From Gari tellinella (Eukaryota > Mollusca > Bivalvia > Cardiida > Psammobiidae), in NCBI GenBank assembly GCA_922989275.2, contig OV277868.1, positions 46,126,216-46,190,215 of the forward strand: a DNA stretch of 64,000 nt, written 5' to 3'. The position numbers and the translations under genes are program-made. Below the pieces are notes generated by a model. It ran no database searches and was not told where the DNA came from. It saw nothing but the letters and a program-made list of their open reading frames with translations. Below are positions 12,201-19,749 of this stretch, piece after piece. The number at the start of each line of letters is the position of its first letter. The stretch's first letter is position 1.

Positions 12201-14683
12201 CTTGGACCCTGGTCTGTACCACAGGGATCACTGGTTGCTTTTTATAATCTTGTGGCCAGATAATATAAGAGATATAAAGGGTGGAAACGTTGGTAATGTT
12301 CAGTGTTCTCATTCTTATCTGGAGCCCTCATAAATGCTATTTTTTCTATACAGGCAAAGCCATACTTTGAAAAAGCGATGAAGCTCGATCCCACTCGCCT
12401 GGAACCAGTATATCTGTTAGTGGAAATACTTGCCAAAGAAAAACAGTATGAAAAAGGAGTAGAACTGTACGTTTACTTATATATTGTTTAATCAAATATT
12501 TAACAGGTGACCAATTCATTCACCCCTTAAAGTTCAAACGGAAAAATCTAGACCAATATAATGACCCTGTTTCCATGGAAAGCAATAACAAGGCACCAGA
12601 ATTATCAAAAGAAAAAGATACCATTAACGTTCAACTTTTTCACAAATTGCACATTTCTAAGGTCACCGGCAATATTTGCAAAATGAAAGTTGGCTCCCCA
12701 CCGCATCACACTCACATATCTGACCACATATTCTCACAAAGTAGTTCCCAAATAGAACCCAGAAACACCTATGATTTATCAACAACATCACTATTTCAGC
12801 TAAAAAATAAATACATCTGCAATTAATCAGAACTTTCAATTAAAAATATGACCATGAAACACACACATCAATGTTTCACTGTTCTATATTTAGGCTACCT
12901 ACGACCCGGAAACTTCCGTTGTGGTGTGACACCTCATGTTCAGTTACTATCATGTGATGATGATTTATGTTGTTTTTCTTAGATTGAAGAGCTACCTACA
13001 TCACCACAGCTCAGTGCTGCTGCACCAACTATTAGGGGACTTTCTCACCCACACTGGTGAACATCAAGAAGCACTCGACCAGTACAGTAAGGCCCTTAGG
13101 TAATAAGTTACTTTATAGCATAACAGATGGCGTAACCAGGGTTCCAGATAAGGGGGAGTAAACAGAACAAATCCATCATTTTCTCACTTATTTCAGCACT
13201 AAATCCTATGGTGTTACTACTCATTAGAATCGTCTCTTTGAGACGATTCTAATGAGTAGTGACACCATAGGGTTTAAAGCAGAAATAAAGATTTTAATTT
13301 TTTTAAATACCCCCCTTACCTGGAACTCTGGTAACACTCTTGGATAACACTCTTTGTTTATTTTTCGTTTATAACTAGTACATGTAGTATAACTATGCAA
13401 TAGAGGTTTTCTACAATGTTGTGCACTCCTTCTAGTAGATTTAATTGTTAGATTTTTGGTTTGATTACTCAATTTTAGATCCAGATCTACTGGAAACTGT
13501 TTGTTTATAATAAAAAAATCAATATGCTAGATCTTTCTACTGAATGAATCAGGGTTCCAGATAAGGGGAGTATTAAATACATATTCAAAAACTAAAATAT
13601 TTAATTTTGCTTTTGCTTTAAACCCTATGGTGTCACTACTCATTAGAATCGTCTCAAGTAACACCGTAGGATTCGGTGATAAAATGAGTGAGAAGTTGTT
13701 TGATTTGTTCAGTTTACTCCACCTTATCTGGAACCCTGACATTGAATGGAGTTCACTCTGAACCACTTATCTCCTGTCTAGATTTCTCGTTTAGCCTTAG
13801 TTTTTGTGAGTCATTCACTTGATATCAAAGGCAGTGACAAATAAATGCTGAAAATACTTGGAAACAACTTCTCTAGGTTATGTTATGAAAAGAATATAAC
13901 ATTTGTATTCATTATTTATTGCATTGATCAAACTTGTCCTTTTAGATAACAATAAAAGCTCAACAAAGCCTCGTTTTGATAGTTTTCTTAAAGACTCGTT
14001 AAATAAATCCAATAATTGAACATTCATGTAATATGTATCCTATATGTACAGGCATGGAATGTTAATCCTTCCCCCATTGCTAGTTTCCAGTGTTTCAGGT
14101 AGGTGGTTGCTTAACCCTTAGCCTGCCACTCACGACTATAGCTCCATATGCAAACAGCTTGGATCCGGATGAGACGCCGAGTAACTCGGCGTCTCATCCG
14201 GATCCAATCTGTTTGACACTGGGACAACATTTTCAGCAATTTTGAGCAACTTTGAAGCACTTTGAAAGTTGAAGCAGACGAGAAATATAGCAGACGACAA
14301 TTTATTTGGCAGGCTAAGGGTTAAAGCAGGCTTTCGTTCATAGGGTTGGTCAATGTTTAAGACTGGTGATGGCTCAAGGCAAGCTCAAATTAAAGCAGAA
14401 AGCTTCTGTAAGAGTTTCCTGCTTTACTTTTAGTTTGCTTAAAGCAGTCACTTTCCAGGACATTGGCAAAGTTTCCTATGACTTTCTTTAAGCAGGTTAA
14501 TTATTTTGAATTTGATTCTTTTATCAGCAATATGTAAAGATGTGAAAAAATTAAATAATAATAATAATAATAATTCTTTATTCAATCAGTAACTTGAATT
14601 AACAAATTCCTCGTTACTCTTAACATATTAACATACACGTTAACATATTTACAGATGGCCAAAGTGGCCAAACAAACATGCAT

Positions 14684-14715
<32 letters not shown>

Positions 14716-17700
14716 AAAAAGTATTTCAAATGATAGTAGATTTATTTTCGAAAATTGAGAATTTGAGGTTGAACTGCTATTTTCATGAAAAAAAAAAGAT
14801 ATTAAATGATCATTTTTGGTAAATTATTAGATAATAAAACACTGACTCGTATACAAATCAATCAAGGTAGTTCAGTGCAGCTTTCCTCATATCAAAAGCT
14901 TCATAGATATACCTTGATAGATTTAGTAAGGTTTTGGAACTATTTGATTTCATCAACTCTACATACTTATAAGCACTTGGGTTTTGGTAAAAATAACCAC
15001 TGCATATCTCTGAGTTGCACTGCTCACTTTTTGTTTACAAACAGGAAGCGGCTTTTCTTTGCATGTGGTTTTGCACTCAAAGTACAATGTTTCCAAGTCG
15101 CGAAAACAATGATAAAGTTGAAGCAAAGGGTTAGCTCAGTCAATTCCTGCTTCCAATTAAGTCTAATCCATTTATGGATATTAAGGTTTGTTTTCTGTAA
15201 TACATACACATTACCAGTTGACAGTGCGATACAGAGTGAAGTATTTAGCTCGAGACGTTTTTGGCGGAAATAGCCGATCTGACGAGCGCCTTGGCGCGAG
15301 TCTGATCGGTTGTTTCCGCCAAAAACGTCGAGAGCTAAATGCAACACTCTGTTGCGCACTGCCAACTGGTGATGTGTTTATTATATGCCTTGAATACAAG
15401 CCAGAAACAACTAAATAGTTGTTTAAATCATTTTATATCCAAAATTTATTAGTTATTTGAAGCAGAACAAGATTTTTTGTATGTCACAAAGAATAACGCG
15501 GCACTCGTACATGTACGTAAATGACGTCACGTCAAATCGAAAGCGAGGTCAGAGTAAAATACAAAGTGGCTGATACAGACTCTTGTATTTTACTCTGCAA
15601 ATACACGCGGAAACGCTCGATATCACTCGAAGGCATATAATAAATTGCAAAATGACAAACAGTTCAACCTAGATCAGAGGACTTCATTAGGGGCTCTCTG
15701 ATCTGAGTCTATACTTTTTGCATAGGACAAGACAGGAATACTGATTGTAAAGAAAAAATGTACTTGTCATTAGGTGTCAGTGTGTGAAACTATATGTTTT
15801 GTATATTGTCAGACTTGATCCGTCCAACACACGGGCCAGGGAAGGCAAAATGACAAACAGTTCAACCTAGATCAGAGGACTTCATTAGGGGCTCTCTGAT
15901 CTGAATCTATACGTTTTGTATAGGACAAGACAGGAATACTGATTGTAAAGAAAAAATGTACTTGTCATTAGGTGTCAGTGTGTGAAACTATATGTTTTGT
16001 ATATTGTCAGACTTGATCCGTCCAACACACGGGCCAGGGAAGGCATGGAGAGAGTAGAAAAACACAGTGATATGGGACTTGATAACAGTAATGCATTTGA
16101 TATGGAGGTGGAAGAGATGGAAAACAGTGATAATGAGGTAGGGAACTGGGAAGGGCTCCAGATAAGGGGAGTACTTCAAAAAACTAAAATATTATTTCAG
16201 TATTAAACCCTATGGTGTCACTACTCATTATAATCGTCTCTTTGAGACGATTCTAATGAGTAGTGACACCATAGGATTTGGTGCTGAAATGGGAAAGATA
16301 ATGTTAGATTTTTTCAGTTTATACCATGTTGTCTGGAGCCTGACTGGGGTAGGAGATCTACTGTTAGAACTTTCATAGAAGTAGACAGATTAGAATTGAA
16401 AAGCTAAGTAAATGTCAAGTGTGGTGATATTGATCTTTGACTTTGACCTCTATTAGTTAGGTTAAGTTTCTGTGTTTAGATCAGTCTTTCCCTATACTTT
16501 TTATGATCTTATGCCTCAGTAAATTGGTTTGAATTGAATTGAATTGAATTATAGTACACTACATCCAATAAAGCAATGAGTGAAATGTTTCAAAATAAGG
16601 TACTGGTCTTATGATCTTGGATGACCAGTACAAGTAAAACATGCTTTAAACCATTGCCCATAGCCTATTTCTAGTTTTGACGACAAGCGACCACTTAAAG
16701 CAGGTTGAAAGCAAAGCTGAATGCGCCTTAAGGGGGTAGGTGCACCTTTGGAAAGTAATTACCAAATTCTTCAAACTTTGCATACAGACAGTAAAATTAG
16801 TTTCTATGACAAAACTGGTGAAAAAAGTGGGGGTACCGGACCTTTCTTTTTCACAATTTGAGATATTTCAAGGCTACCCCCCTAAAATTGAAGCTTCATA
16901 AAAACTCCTACTTTTTTGTACTACTGTTTTTCAATCTTTATTTAAACAATCTATTTGTACAATAAGTATCCTAATTTATATTACCATTGTAAGAATAAAC
17001 CCTGAAAATAATGTTTTTTCAAGATCCAAAATAAAAATGTTTGATTTCACCGGAAAGGAGTAAAATTTACCCCACCCACTTTTTTATAATGGGAGAATAA
17101 TGCACAGTGAAAATTGCCCTACAAATTGTAGCAAACTAATTACCAAATTTTTTATTTGTTGTTTTTAGCCTTGCAAACATAAAGTTTTAGTGAAATAGCA
17201 AATAAAAACACAGGGTCCCGGATCTTTTAAAAAAGATATAGATCATTTTATCTAAAAAATCCATTTTTTCTCATTTTTTCATTTTTTGGTGTATTTTTAT
17301 CAAAAATAATTTTTTTCAAAATAATTTCATTTTATCTATTGAGTTATCTATAATTTATACTAAAACTGTACTACCATGAAAATTTCATGCTTTTATTCTG
17401 AGAAATTGAAATGAAATCGGATGTAACAAAATGCAACCTACCTATGAAAACAGTGTATGCTGTAAACTACGAATAGGACATAAAACTTAAAAAGTCCCTT
17501 CCGGAACGAAAATCCAATTTTTTCCCGGGAAAGTAATATTTTATTACTGTATGCATTCACCGAAAATGAGTTCTTAACATTTTTTTGAAAATGAGTTCGT
17601 AAAATTTTTCGGAAATTTCATAATGCTCAAAAAGACAGGCCGACATCCTTAAGTCACATTCTGCTTTAAGCAATCATTTACTAGGATATCGAAAATATTT

Positions 17701-18288
17701 CTTATGATACACATTCATGACTGTATAAAAGAGAACTATTTTCTTCAGTGGAAGAATAAATTAAAGGCGTAAAAAGGTGTATTTATGGGGTAATGGGATA
17801 AGAGGTGAAGTCACTGCACGTCTTTTTTACATCAGGCACACATCAAACTGGTGTCTGGATTATTTGTCCAAAATGTCATGTTTTTCAATATATATCATTG
17901 CATTTGCATTTATTTCATTTAACCCATTACCCCATAGATACATCTTTTTACGACTTTAATATATTCCTCCACTGAAGAAAATAGTTCCAATTTTTGCAGT
18001 CATGAATATGTGTCATAAGAAATAGTTTATATATTCCAGCAGATGGTTGCTTAAAACAGACTGAAAGTAAAGCAGAATGTGCCTTCAGGCACATTCTGCT
18101 TTACTTTCAACCTGCTTTAAATAGTCACCTATTTTCAAAACTAGAAACAGGCTATAGGGTAATGTGTTAAAGTGGAAAGAATAACATAATTATTCTCTCT
18201 GTAGCTAAGTGTTACTCTATACTTTTTGCAGGGTGACTTTGAAGCCAGTGATGTTGAGAGTACCTGGTCTGAGACAGATTTTAGCTAG
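50..18288 (+). CDS. ANAPC7: ANAPC7 (APC7), TPR subunit of the anaphase-promoting complex; C-terminal ten exons
   Basis: APC7 is a tetratricopeptide scaffold subunit of the nuclear APC/C ubiquitin ligase that marks cyclins and securin for degradation. Ten exons can be joined: 50-223, 773-861, 2515-2629, 7169-7310, 8915-9015, 11531-11575, 12354-12466, 12983-13099, 16011-16137, 18232-18288. They total 1080 nt, 359 residues plus TAG, every junction keeps frame, and every internal junction has AG/GT ends. Family landmarks visible are EAMLLKGTGLLDV, AAIRLAPHRYEAYRG, CYLANNRLREAL, LKTLGGNARTLT and LLGDFL...EALDQYSKALRLDP, followed by an acidic tail rich in E, D, N and S as in animal APC7. The N-terminal part, roughly 200 or more residues by comparison with the family, lies before the window. 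Introns are filled with MITEs. The first AATAAA after the stop (18875-18880) lies inside a family C element. Identity is strong; the left edge of the first exon is less certain. Confidence 0.93.
224..772. other. ANAPC7 intron, no recognisable element
   Basis: AT-rich intron with a short imperfect inverted repeat around 286-320 (CGCCAATATGG...CAATATTGGCG). Its last 90 or so bases, including the acceptor, have a diverged relative at 13960-14057. I see no gene in it. Confidence 0.6.
773..861 (+). CDS. ANAPC7: ANAPC7 exon, residues 59-88
   Basis: The acceptor is ATGTTTACAG and the donor AG|gtaaga. It encodes AHAIEPLHLKYMDMYAFLLY..., the TPR segment that in APC7 proteins reads as LDP...KGMDVYGYLL. 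It ends in phase 2, which fits the next exon exactly. Confidence 0.92.
973..2179. mobile_element. Family C MITE split at its centre by a 941-bp insertion
   Basis: TTAA flanks lie at 973-976 and 2176-2179. The outer arms are the usual family C parts: a left end with ACTCCATA, the stem with TTAAAGCAGGCTGAA, the right stem with CTGCTTTAAG, and GGTTATGGAGTAA. The two stems, which in intact copies meet at CGCCTTAAGGCG, are here separated by the element at 1155-2095. Confidence 0.85.
1155..2095. mobile_element. Foldback TTAA-flanked element nested in a family C MITE
   Basis: The ends are GGGTGTATCAATGTCAT (1155) and its reverse complement ATGACATTGATACACCC (to 2095), flanked by TTAA at 1151-1154 and 2096-2099. 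The two halves are long imperfect inverted copies: the segment around 1365-1460 matches the complement of 1800-1900, sharing ATGATAATTTGGG and CTATGGTGGTATTT-like words. There is no transposase frame, so it is non-autonomous. TTAA duplication suggests a piggyBac-like or other TTAA-specific transposase. Confidence 0.8.
2247..2465. mobile_element. Family C MITE, right end lost
   Basis: It has TTAA then a diverged CTTAATGCTCCATAGA left end, and the central hairpin with GCAGAATATGCC|TTAAGGTGCATTC. The right terminus is eroded before the exon acceptor at 2514. Confidence 0.7.
2515..2629 (+). CDS. ANAPC7: ANAPC7 exon, residues 88-126
   Basis: The acceptor is CTGTCTTGTAG and the donor AAG|gtaggt. 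It encodes LANQLLSAKEGAPETWIAFG and then YYALETKKPVRAIYFAQK, a helix-turn-helix TPR unit. A family C MITE (from 2247) ends only about 50 bases before the acceptor. Confidence 0.92.
2797..3039. mobile_element. Family G hairpin MITE nested in family H
   Basis: TTAA flanks lie at 2793-2796 and 3036-3039. The ends are CCCTTTCACCGCC and GGCGGTGAAAGGG. The central palindrome spans about 2836-2905 around GACGCCGCGTAACGCGGCGT, with arms reading CAAACAGTTTTGATCCTGAT. Confidence 0.87.
3244..4647 (+). repeat. 27-bp minisatellite, 52 units
   Basis: Exactly 52 units of 27 bp (1404 bp). The constant part of the unit is GTGTTGTTGTAGAGTGTCTC. The variable part is CTAATTAG, CTGATTGG or CTGGTTGG, once CTAATTGG and once CTGGTTAG. 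Because 27 is a multiple of three it leaves a 491-codon open frame (3184-4659) that is an artefact. The unit matches the subterminal stretch of family H, GTCTCCCAATTGGATGTCGC at 63464 and onward. Confidence 0.95.
4745..5300. repeat. GTGTCCCCTGCTG...GGTGACACATGTG repeat with three internal degenerate units
   Basis: It starts TGTGTCCCCTGCTG and ends with GACAGGTGACACATGTGTTCC. Inside are three diverged units of about 135-150 bp (about 4838-4985, 4986-5130, 5131-5265), each with ACTTCTG near its start, an AGAAAGAG-like word, and GAGAGTTATTCCCCTTTTC near its end. No coding frame is preserved. Confidence 0.65.
5494..6514 (-). mobile_element. Tc1/mariner transposon with decayed transposase
   Basis: The inverted ends are CAGTAACGTGCAAAAAGTAT and its complement ATACTTTTTGCACGTTACTG, flanked by TA at 5492-5493 and 6515-6516. 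On the minus strand a broken transposase can be read. Around 5830-5930 it gives QDYNVPVHRAGMIS and then SWPAQSPDLNIIEII followed by a stop, matching the Tc1 transposase motif around its second and third catalytic acidic residues (QQDNAP / WPAQSPDLNPIE). Stops and shifts make it inactive. The full length of 1021 bp is short for an autonomous copy. Confidence 0.92.
6558..6807. mobile_element. Family F hairpin MITE
   Basis: TTAA at both ends, a left end with ATTCAACCCTAGTGACGAGT-like sequence, a central hairpin around GAGAGCTCCTTAAGGAGACCTC, and a right end TTTCATGGGTGAATGA. Confidence 0.82.
6953..7114. mobile_element. Family C MITE, right half
   Basis: It has GCATTCTGCTTGACTTTC, CTGCTTTAAGCTACCATCTG, and then the right arm with ATTCATAACTTTATAAATTG up to GAGTAATAGGTTA. 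The left half is missing. It lies 55 bp before an ANAPC7 exon. Confidence 0.7.
7169..7310 (+). CDS. ANAPC7: ANAPC7 exon, residues 127-174
   Basis: The acceptor is TTTTTGCAG and the donor AGAG|gttact. It encodes NVEAMLLKGTGLLDVKKTQE and AAIRLAPHRYEAYRG, a near-diagnostic APC7 stretch. It ends in phase 1. Confidence 0.95.
7470..7690. repeat. GACCTTGACCTTT-type dispersed repeat, also at 49820-50000
   Basis: Shares CCAGACATACCAA, TTTTACCAATWGACCTTGAC and GTTTTACTGTATWTTTMACTGATCTTCAAA with 49820-50000. No inverted ends are visible and the function is unknown. Confidence 0.6.
7889..8121. mobile_element. Family G MITE, diverged
   Basis: Left CCCTCTTACCGCCAAAATA and right GCGCCATTGGCAGTAAAAGAG. 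The hairpin has AACAGTTTGGATCCTGATCA and GCGTCTGATCGGGATCC, with a small internal duplication at about 8020-8060. Confidence 0.75.
8200..8427. mobile_element. Family C MITE
   Basis: TTAACCCATTAACTCATAAA to GGGGTAATGGGTTAA with TTAA flanks. The central hairpin is partly deleted: the left stem is followed by GCCTTAAGTGCTTTAAG. Confidence 0.82.
8563..8819. mobile_element. Family C MITE with intact hairpin
   Basis: TTAA flanks (8563-8566, 8816-8819). The stem GCAGAATGCGCATTAAGGCG continues into GCATTCTGCTTTACTTTC. It lies just upstream of an ANAPC7 exon at 8915. Confidence 0.85.
8915..9015 (+). CDS. ANAPC7: ANAPC7 exon, residues 174-207
   Basis: The acceptor is TGTTCTTTCAG and the donor ACT|gtgagt. 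It encodes LVDCYLANNRLREALCWAGK and then ALKTLGGNARTLT, typical of APC7. Confidence 0.94.
9488..9735. mobile_element. Family F hairpin MITE
   Basis: TTAA flanks, an internal hairpin around CAGAGGGCTCCTAGGAGCCC, a left arm with CAAACAGTATACATGTGAAT, and a right end TCTAAAGTTTCAGGGAGG. Confidence 0.82.
10037..10970. repeat. TTAGCTCACCTGAGC long dispersed repeat
   Basis: It starts TTTTAGCTCACCTGAGCTAG. It contains at least three diverged internal units of about 150 bp that share GTGTTTACACTCTAGAGGCC, GCTCAGATTGTATA and CTTTGAATTGCTGAAAATG. It ends near AGGCTCTCTTGTTT. Similar termini recur at 22105, 44071 and 49600. I see no open frame. Confidence 0.7.
10977..11169. mobile_element. Family K MITE (CAGT ends, TA flanks)
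   Basis: CAGTTGAACTTCGATATCTT to AAGATATCAAAGTTTGACTG with TA at both sides. An internal palindrome surrounds AACGTGGCTTAGCCACGTTT. A related palindrome, containing ACGTGGCTGAGTGAC, is at 57624-57716. These are Tc1/mariner-like ends. Confidence 0.85.
11531..11575 (+). CDS. ANAPC7: ANAPC7 microexon, residues 208-222
   Basis: A 45-nt exon with acceptor TCTCCTTGTAG and donor AAAG|gtaaga. It encodes LYGTVVARQPMTESK, which occupies the place of the short loop before the next TPR. Both junctions are phase 0, so skipping it would keep the frame. Confidence 0.88.
11594..11782. mobile_element. Family A MITE
   Basis: Ends AGGGCTCCAGATAAG and CTTATCTGGAGCCCT. The central palindrome has arms GTACTACTYATTAGAATCG-like and core GTCTCGAAGAGAC. 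It lies 19 bp after the ANAPC7 45-nt exon donor. Confidence 0.87.
12062..12212. repeat. 150-bp near-perfect palindrome
   Basis: Arms from TGGGTCCAAGGTTATAAAGC to GCTTTATAACCTTGGACCCT. The centre is TTTGAGCCTAGGCTCAAA, flanked by CATTTGATTGGTCAG and its complement. Probably a MITE, since it has no other similarity that I can see. Confidence 0.85.
12354..12466 (+). CDS. ANAPC7: ANAPC7 exon, residues 223-260
   Basis: The acceptor is TTCTATACAG and the donor AACT|gtacgt. It encodes AKPYFEKAMKLDPTRLEPVY and then LLVEILAKEKQYEKGVEL, a full TPR. It ends in phase 2. Confidence 0.94.
12983..13099 (+). CDS. ANAPC7: ANAPC7 exon, residues 260-299
   Basis: The acceptor is TTTTTCTTAG and the donor TTAG|gtaata. 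It encodes LLKSYLHHHSSVLLHQLLGD and FLTHTGEHQEALDQYSKALR, the last TPR. Confidence 0.94.
13135..13332. mobile_element. Family A MITE
   Basis: ACCAGGGTTCCAGATAAG to CTTACCTGGAACTCTGGT. The palindrome has core CGTCTCTTTGAGACG and arms CCTATGGTGTTACTACTCAT. It lies 35 bp after an ANAPC7 exon. Confidence 0.87.
13549..13739. mobile_element. Family A MITE, inner hairpin deleted
   Basis: TCAGGGTTCCAGATAAG to CTTATCTGGAACCCTGA. Only the left arm of the palindrome is complete: after GAATCGTCTC it jumps to AAGTAACACCGTAGG, so the core and the inner right arm are missing. Confidence 0.82.
13960..14057 (+). repeat. Diverged copy of the intron end and acceptor that precede the 773-861 exon
   Basis: AGCCTCGTTTTGATAG, CTCGTTAAATAAATCCAATA and CCTATATGTACAGGCATGGA resemble the stretch 690-782 in order (AGCCTCGTTTTTGATG, CTTGTTTAATAAAATCAATA, CTCTATATGTTTACAGGCCC). 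The coding part is not maintained beyond a few bases. Confidence 0.5.
14111..14324. mobile_element. Family G MITE, GGCAGGCTAAGGG subfamily
   Basis: TTAACCCTTAGCCTGCC to GGCAGGCTAAGGGTTAA with TTAA flanks. The hairpin is GATGAGACGCCGAGTAACTC and its complement. The same subfamily is at 50615-50828 in the opposite orientation. Confidence 0.87.
14552..14720 (-). repeat. Retroelement-like tail between two (AAT)n tracts
   Basis: (AAT)n at about 14552-14573 and 14686-14703, followed by an A-run. The segment between reads on the minus strand as a 3' end running into a (TTA)n microsatellite, as SINE or LINE tails do. No coding sequence is seen. Confidence 0.5.
15190..15400. repeat. About 200-bp palindromic element
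   Basis: Outer arms have ACACATTACCAGTTGACAGT and the inverted AACTGGTGATGTGT. Inner arms have GACGTTTTTGGCGGAAA and TTTCCGCCAAAAACGTC, and the centre is GCGCCTTGGCGC. The ORFs seen here in both strands are by-products of the palindrome. Confidence 0.82.
15647..16042 (+). repeat. 198-bp tandem duplication across an ANAPC7 acceptor and exon start
   Basis: Unit 1 is 15647-15844 and unit 2 is 15845-16042, with a two-base GC at the junction. I see only about four substitutions between the units. Each unit carries intron, branch region, acceptor and the start of the exon. Unit 2 continues into the rest of the exon. Unit 1 runs back into duplicated intron, where its reading frame meets TAG at 15868-15870. 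Confidence 0.93.
16011..16137 (+). CDS. ANAPC7: ANAPC7 exon, residues 299-341
   Basis: The acceptor is ATATTGTCAG and the donor GAG|gtaggg. It encodes RLDPSNTRAREGMERVEK and then the acidic linker with EVEEMENSDNE. The acceptor and the first 32 bases of this exon lie in the second unit of a 198-bp tandem duplication, so an identical decoy acceptor exists at 15813. Confidence 0.92.
16152..16341. mobile_element. Family A MITE abutting an ANAPC7 exon
   Basis: AGGGCTCCAGATAAG begins 15 bases after the donor of the 16011-16137 exon. The right end is GTCTGGAGCCTGA. The core is CGTCTCTTTGAGACG. Confidence 0.85.
16646..17803. mobile_element. Family C MITE split at its centre by a 917-bp insertion
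   Basis: Left arm TTAAACCATTGCCCATAGCC to GCTGAATGCGCC. The right arm resumes GTCACATTCTGCTTTAAG and ends ATTTATGGGGTAATGGGATAA. The split is again exactly at the TTAA of the palindrome centre. Confidence 0.83.
16732..17648. mobile_element. TTAA-flanked insertion nested in family C
   Basis: TTAA at 16728-16731 and 17649-17652. The left end is GGGGGTAGGTGCACC and the right end GGCCGACATCC. A reverse match to the left end (GCAACCTACC) lies about 210 bp inside the right end, so the terminal repeats are imperfect or the right side is composite. It is AT-rich with no preserved frame. Confidence 0.68.
17919..18170. mobile_element. Family C MITE, intact
   Basis: TTAACCCATTACCCCATAGA to CTATAGGGTAATGTGTTAA. 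The hairpin centre is GTGCCTTCAGGCAC. It lies 60 bp upstream of the last ANAPC7 coding exon. Confidence 0.86.
18232..18288 (+). CDS. ANAPC7: ANAPC7 last coding exon, residues 342-359 and stop
   Basis: The acceptor is ACTTTTTGCAG. It encodes GDFEASDVESTWSETDFS then TAG at 18286-18288, an acidic, serine-rich tail like the one that ends animal APC7. The preceding intron carries one intact family C element (17919-18170) and a 1.16-kb disrupted one (16646-17803). Confidence 0.9.
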   Translation, partial: GDFEASDVESTWSETDFS

Positions 18289-18488
18289 CAGCGCCTGACT
18301 GAGATACTGAGATAGCTGTATGGTGTAGCCGAGCCAGACTGGGATATGTGTATAGTGTAGCATACATGCCAAAACTTACACCTGGAAATCTGTGTTGAAT
18401 AGTACAGACTTCAGTCAATATGAACTTAGTGCATTACTTTTGTTCTGCACTGAGCTGCTAAAATGTCTAAAAGACTTTTGATGGCTGC

Positions 18489-18719
18489 TTAACACACTAA
18501 AGTTAACTGATGTACATATGTGTCATTTATAAACAGTGTACGAGTGAAGAGCATACTTGTTGTATGCAAACAGTGCAGACCCTGATCAGAGGGCTCCTGC
18601 TGATTATCATTTTGGAATATACTGCAAAACCCAATCTGAAATAGTCAAAAATGGATTAAACATACATGCAATTGGAAATGGCAATTATCAACTGAATGTT
18701 TCATGGGTGACTGAGTTAA
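18489..18719. mobile_element. Family F MITE with shortened hairpin
   Basis: TTAA at both ends. It has AAACAGTGTACGAGTGAAGA and GACCCTGATCAGAGGGCTCC, but the right hairpin arm is missing. The right end is TTTCATGGGTGACTGAG. It lies in the 3' flank of ANAPC7. Confidence 0.75.
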
Positions 18720-18726
18720 CACATGA

Positions 18727-18984
18727 TTAACCCTTTACCTGATAGAAGCGCCTTTTAGCGCATTTTAATTTATCCCTCCGCCAAAGAAAATAGTTCAATA
18801 TTATACAGACATGAACATGTACAATTAAAAATATTACTTATAAACTAGCAAGAAGTGACTTAAAGCAGGTTGAAAATAAAGCAGAATTCACCTTAGGGCA
18901 CATTCTGCTTTACTTTCAACCTGCTTTAAGAGGGCAGCTGCCTTCAAATATAAAAACAGGCTATGAGGTAATTTAAGGGTAAAC
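18727..18984. mobile_element. Family C MITE in the ANAPC7 3' region
   Basis: TTAACCCTTTACCTGATAGA start, and a hairpin GCAGAATTCACC|TTAGGGCACATTC. It contains TGAAAATAAAGC, the first AATAAA (18875-18880) after the ANAPC7 stop, so it may supply the polyadenylation signal. That last point is inference. Confidence 0.78.
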
Positions 18985-19351
18985 TGTACTAGCAGGGAGC
19001 ACATCAACAGTTAAACTGTTACTATAGTGTTCAATATGGTAGTTTTTGTTCATGTATTGCAGCATGACAAACAGTGCAAATCAGATAGGGTCTTCACTGT
19101 TTGCATGGGACATGTGTATTCTTTGTAGGTACACTGTTTGTGATGGATGCATATACTGTATGTGTGACTAGGGTTCAAAGGTGTAACCCATAGAGTGCCA
19201 GTCACGACTTACCTGATAGTTACAAACAGTTTGGATCTAGATCAGACACAGCATTATCAGGATCCAAACTGTTTGATACTCCTGTCAATATTTCTTTGCT
19301 CTTTAGCAGCTTTCTGGTTTACTTTCATCTTTTTTATGCTGCCACCTGTAT

Positions 19352-19581
19352 TTAACCCATTACCCCAGGTAAAAACAGGTGACCTCTTAAAGCAGGTTGA
19401 AATTAAACCAGAATGCACCTTAATTGGGCATTCTGCTTTACTTTCAGCCTGTTTTAAGCTAACATATGCTAGGATATAGACACTATTTCTTATGGTACAT
19501 GTTCATGACAGTATAATTTGGAACTATTTTATACAGTGGAGGAATAAAATGAATGAGGTGCTTCTATGGAGGAAAGGGTTA
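19352..19581. mobile_element. Family C MITE
   Basis: TTAACCCATTACCCCAGGTA start, hairpin TGCACCTTAATTGGGCATTC, right end TATGGAGGAAAGGGTTA. It contains AATAAA at 19543-19548. Confidence 0.8.
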
Positions 19582-19749
19582 GATTTAATTGTCAACATTC
19601 AATATTATTGACATCTCAGATTGACTCATTTATTTCAGAGAGTGTCCTATGGCTCTGGAGGCGATGAGTGGGTTAATGTCTCTAGGGGTGAAGGCCACTG
19701 ACATCCACACTATAATACCTCATGGCTCATCAAACACCATTTATTAATT

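Noticed and set aside
15024..15418. Four overlapping ORFs on both strands
   Set aside because: They are produced by the symmetry of the palindromic element at 15190-15400; no protein motif is present.
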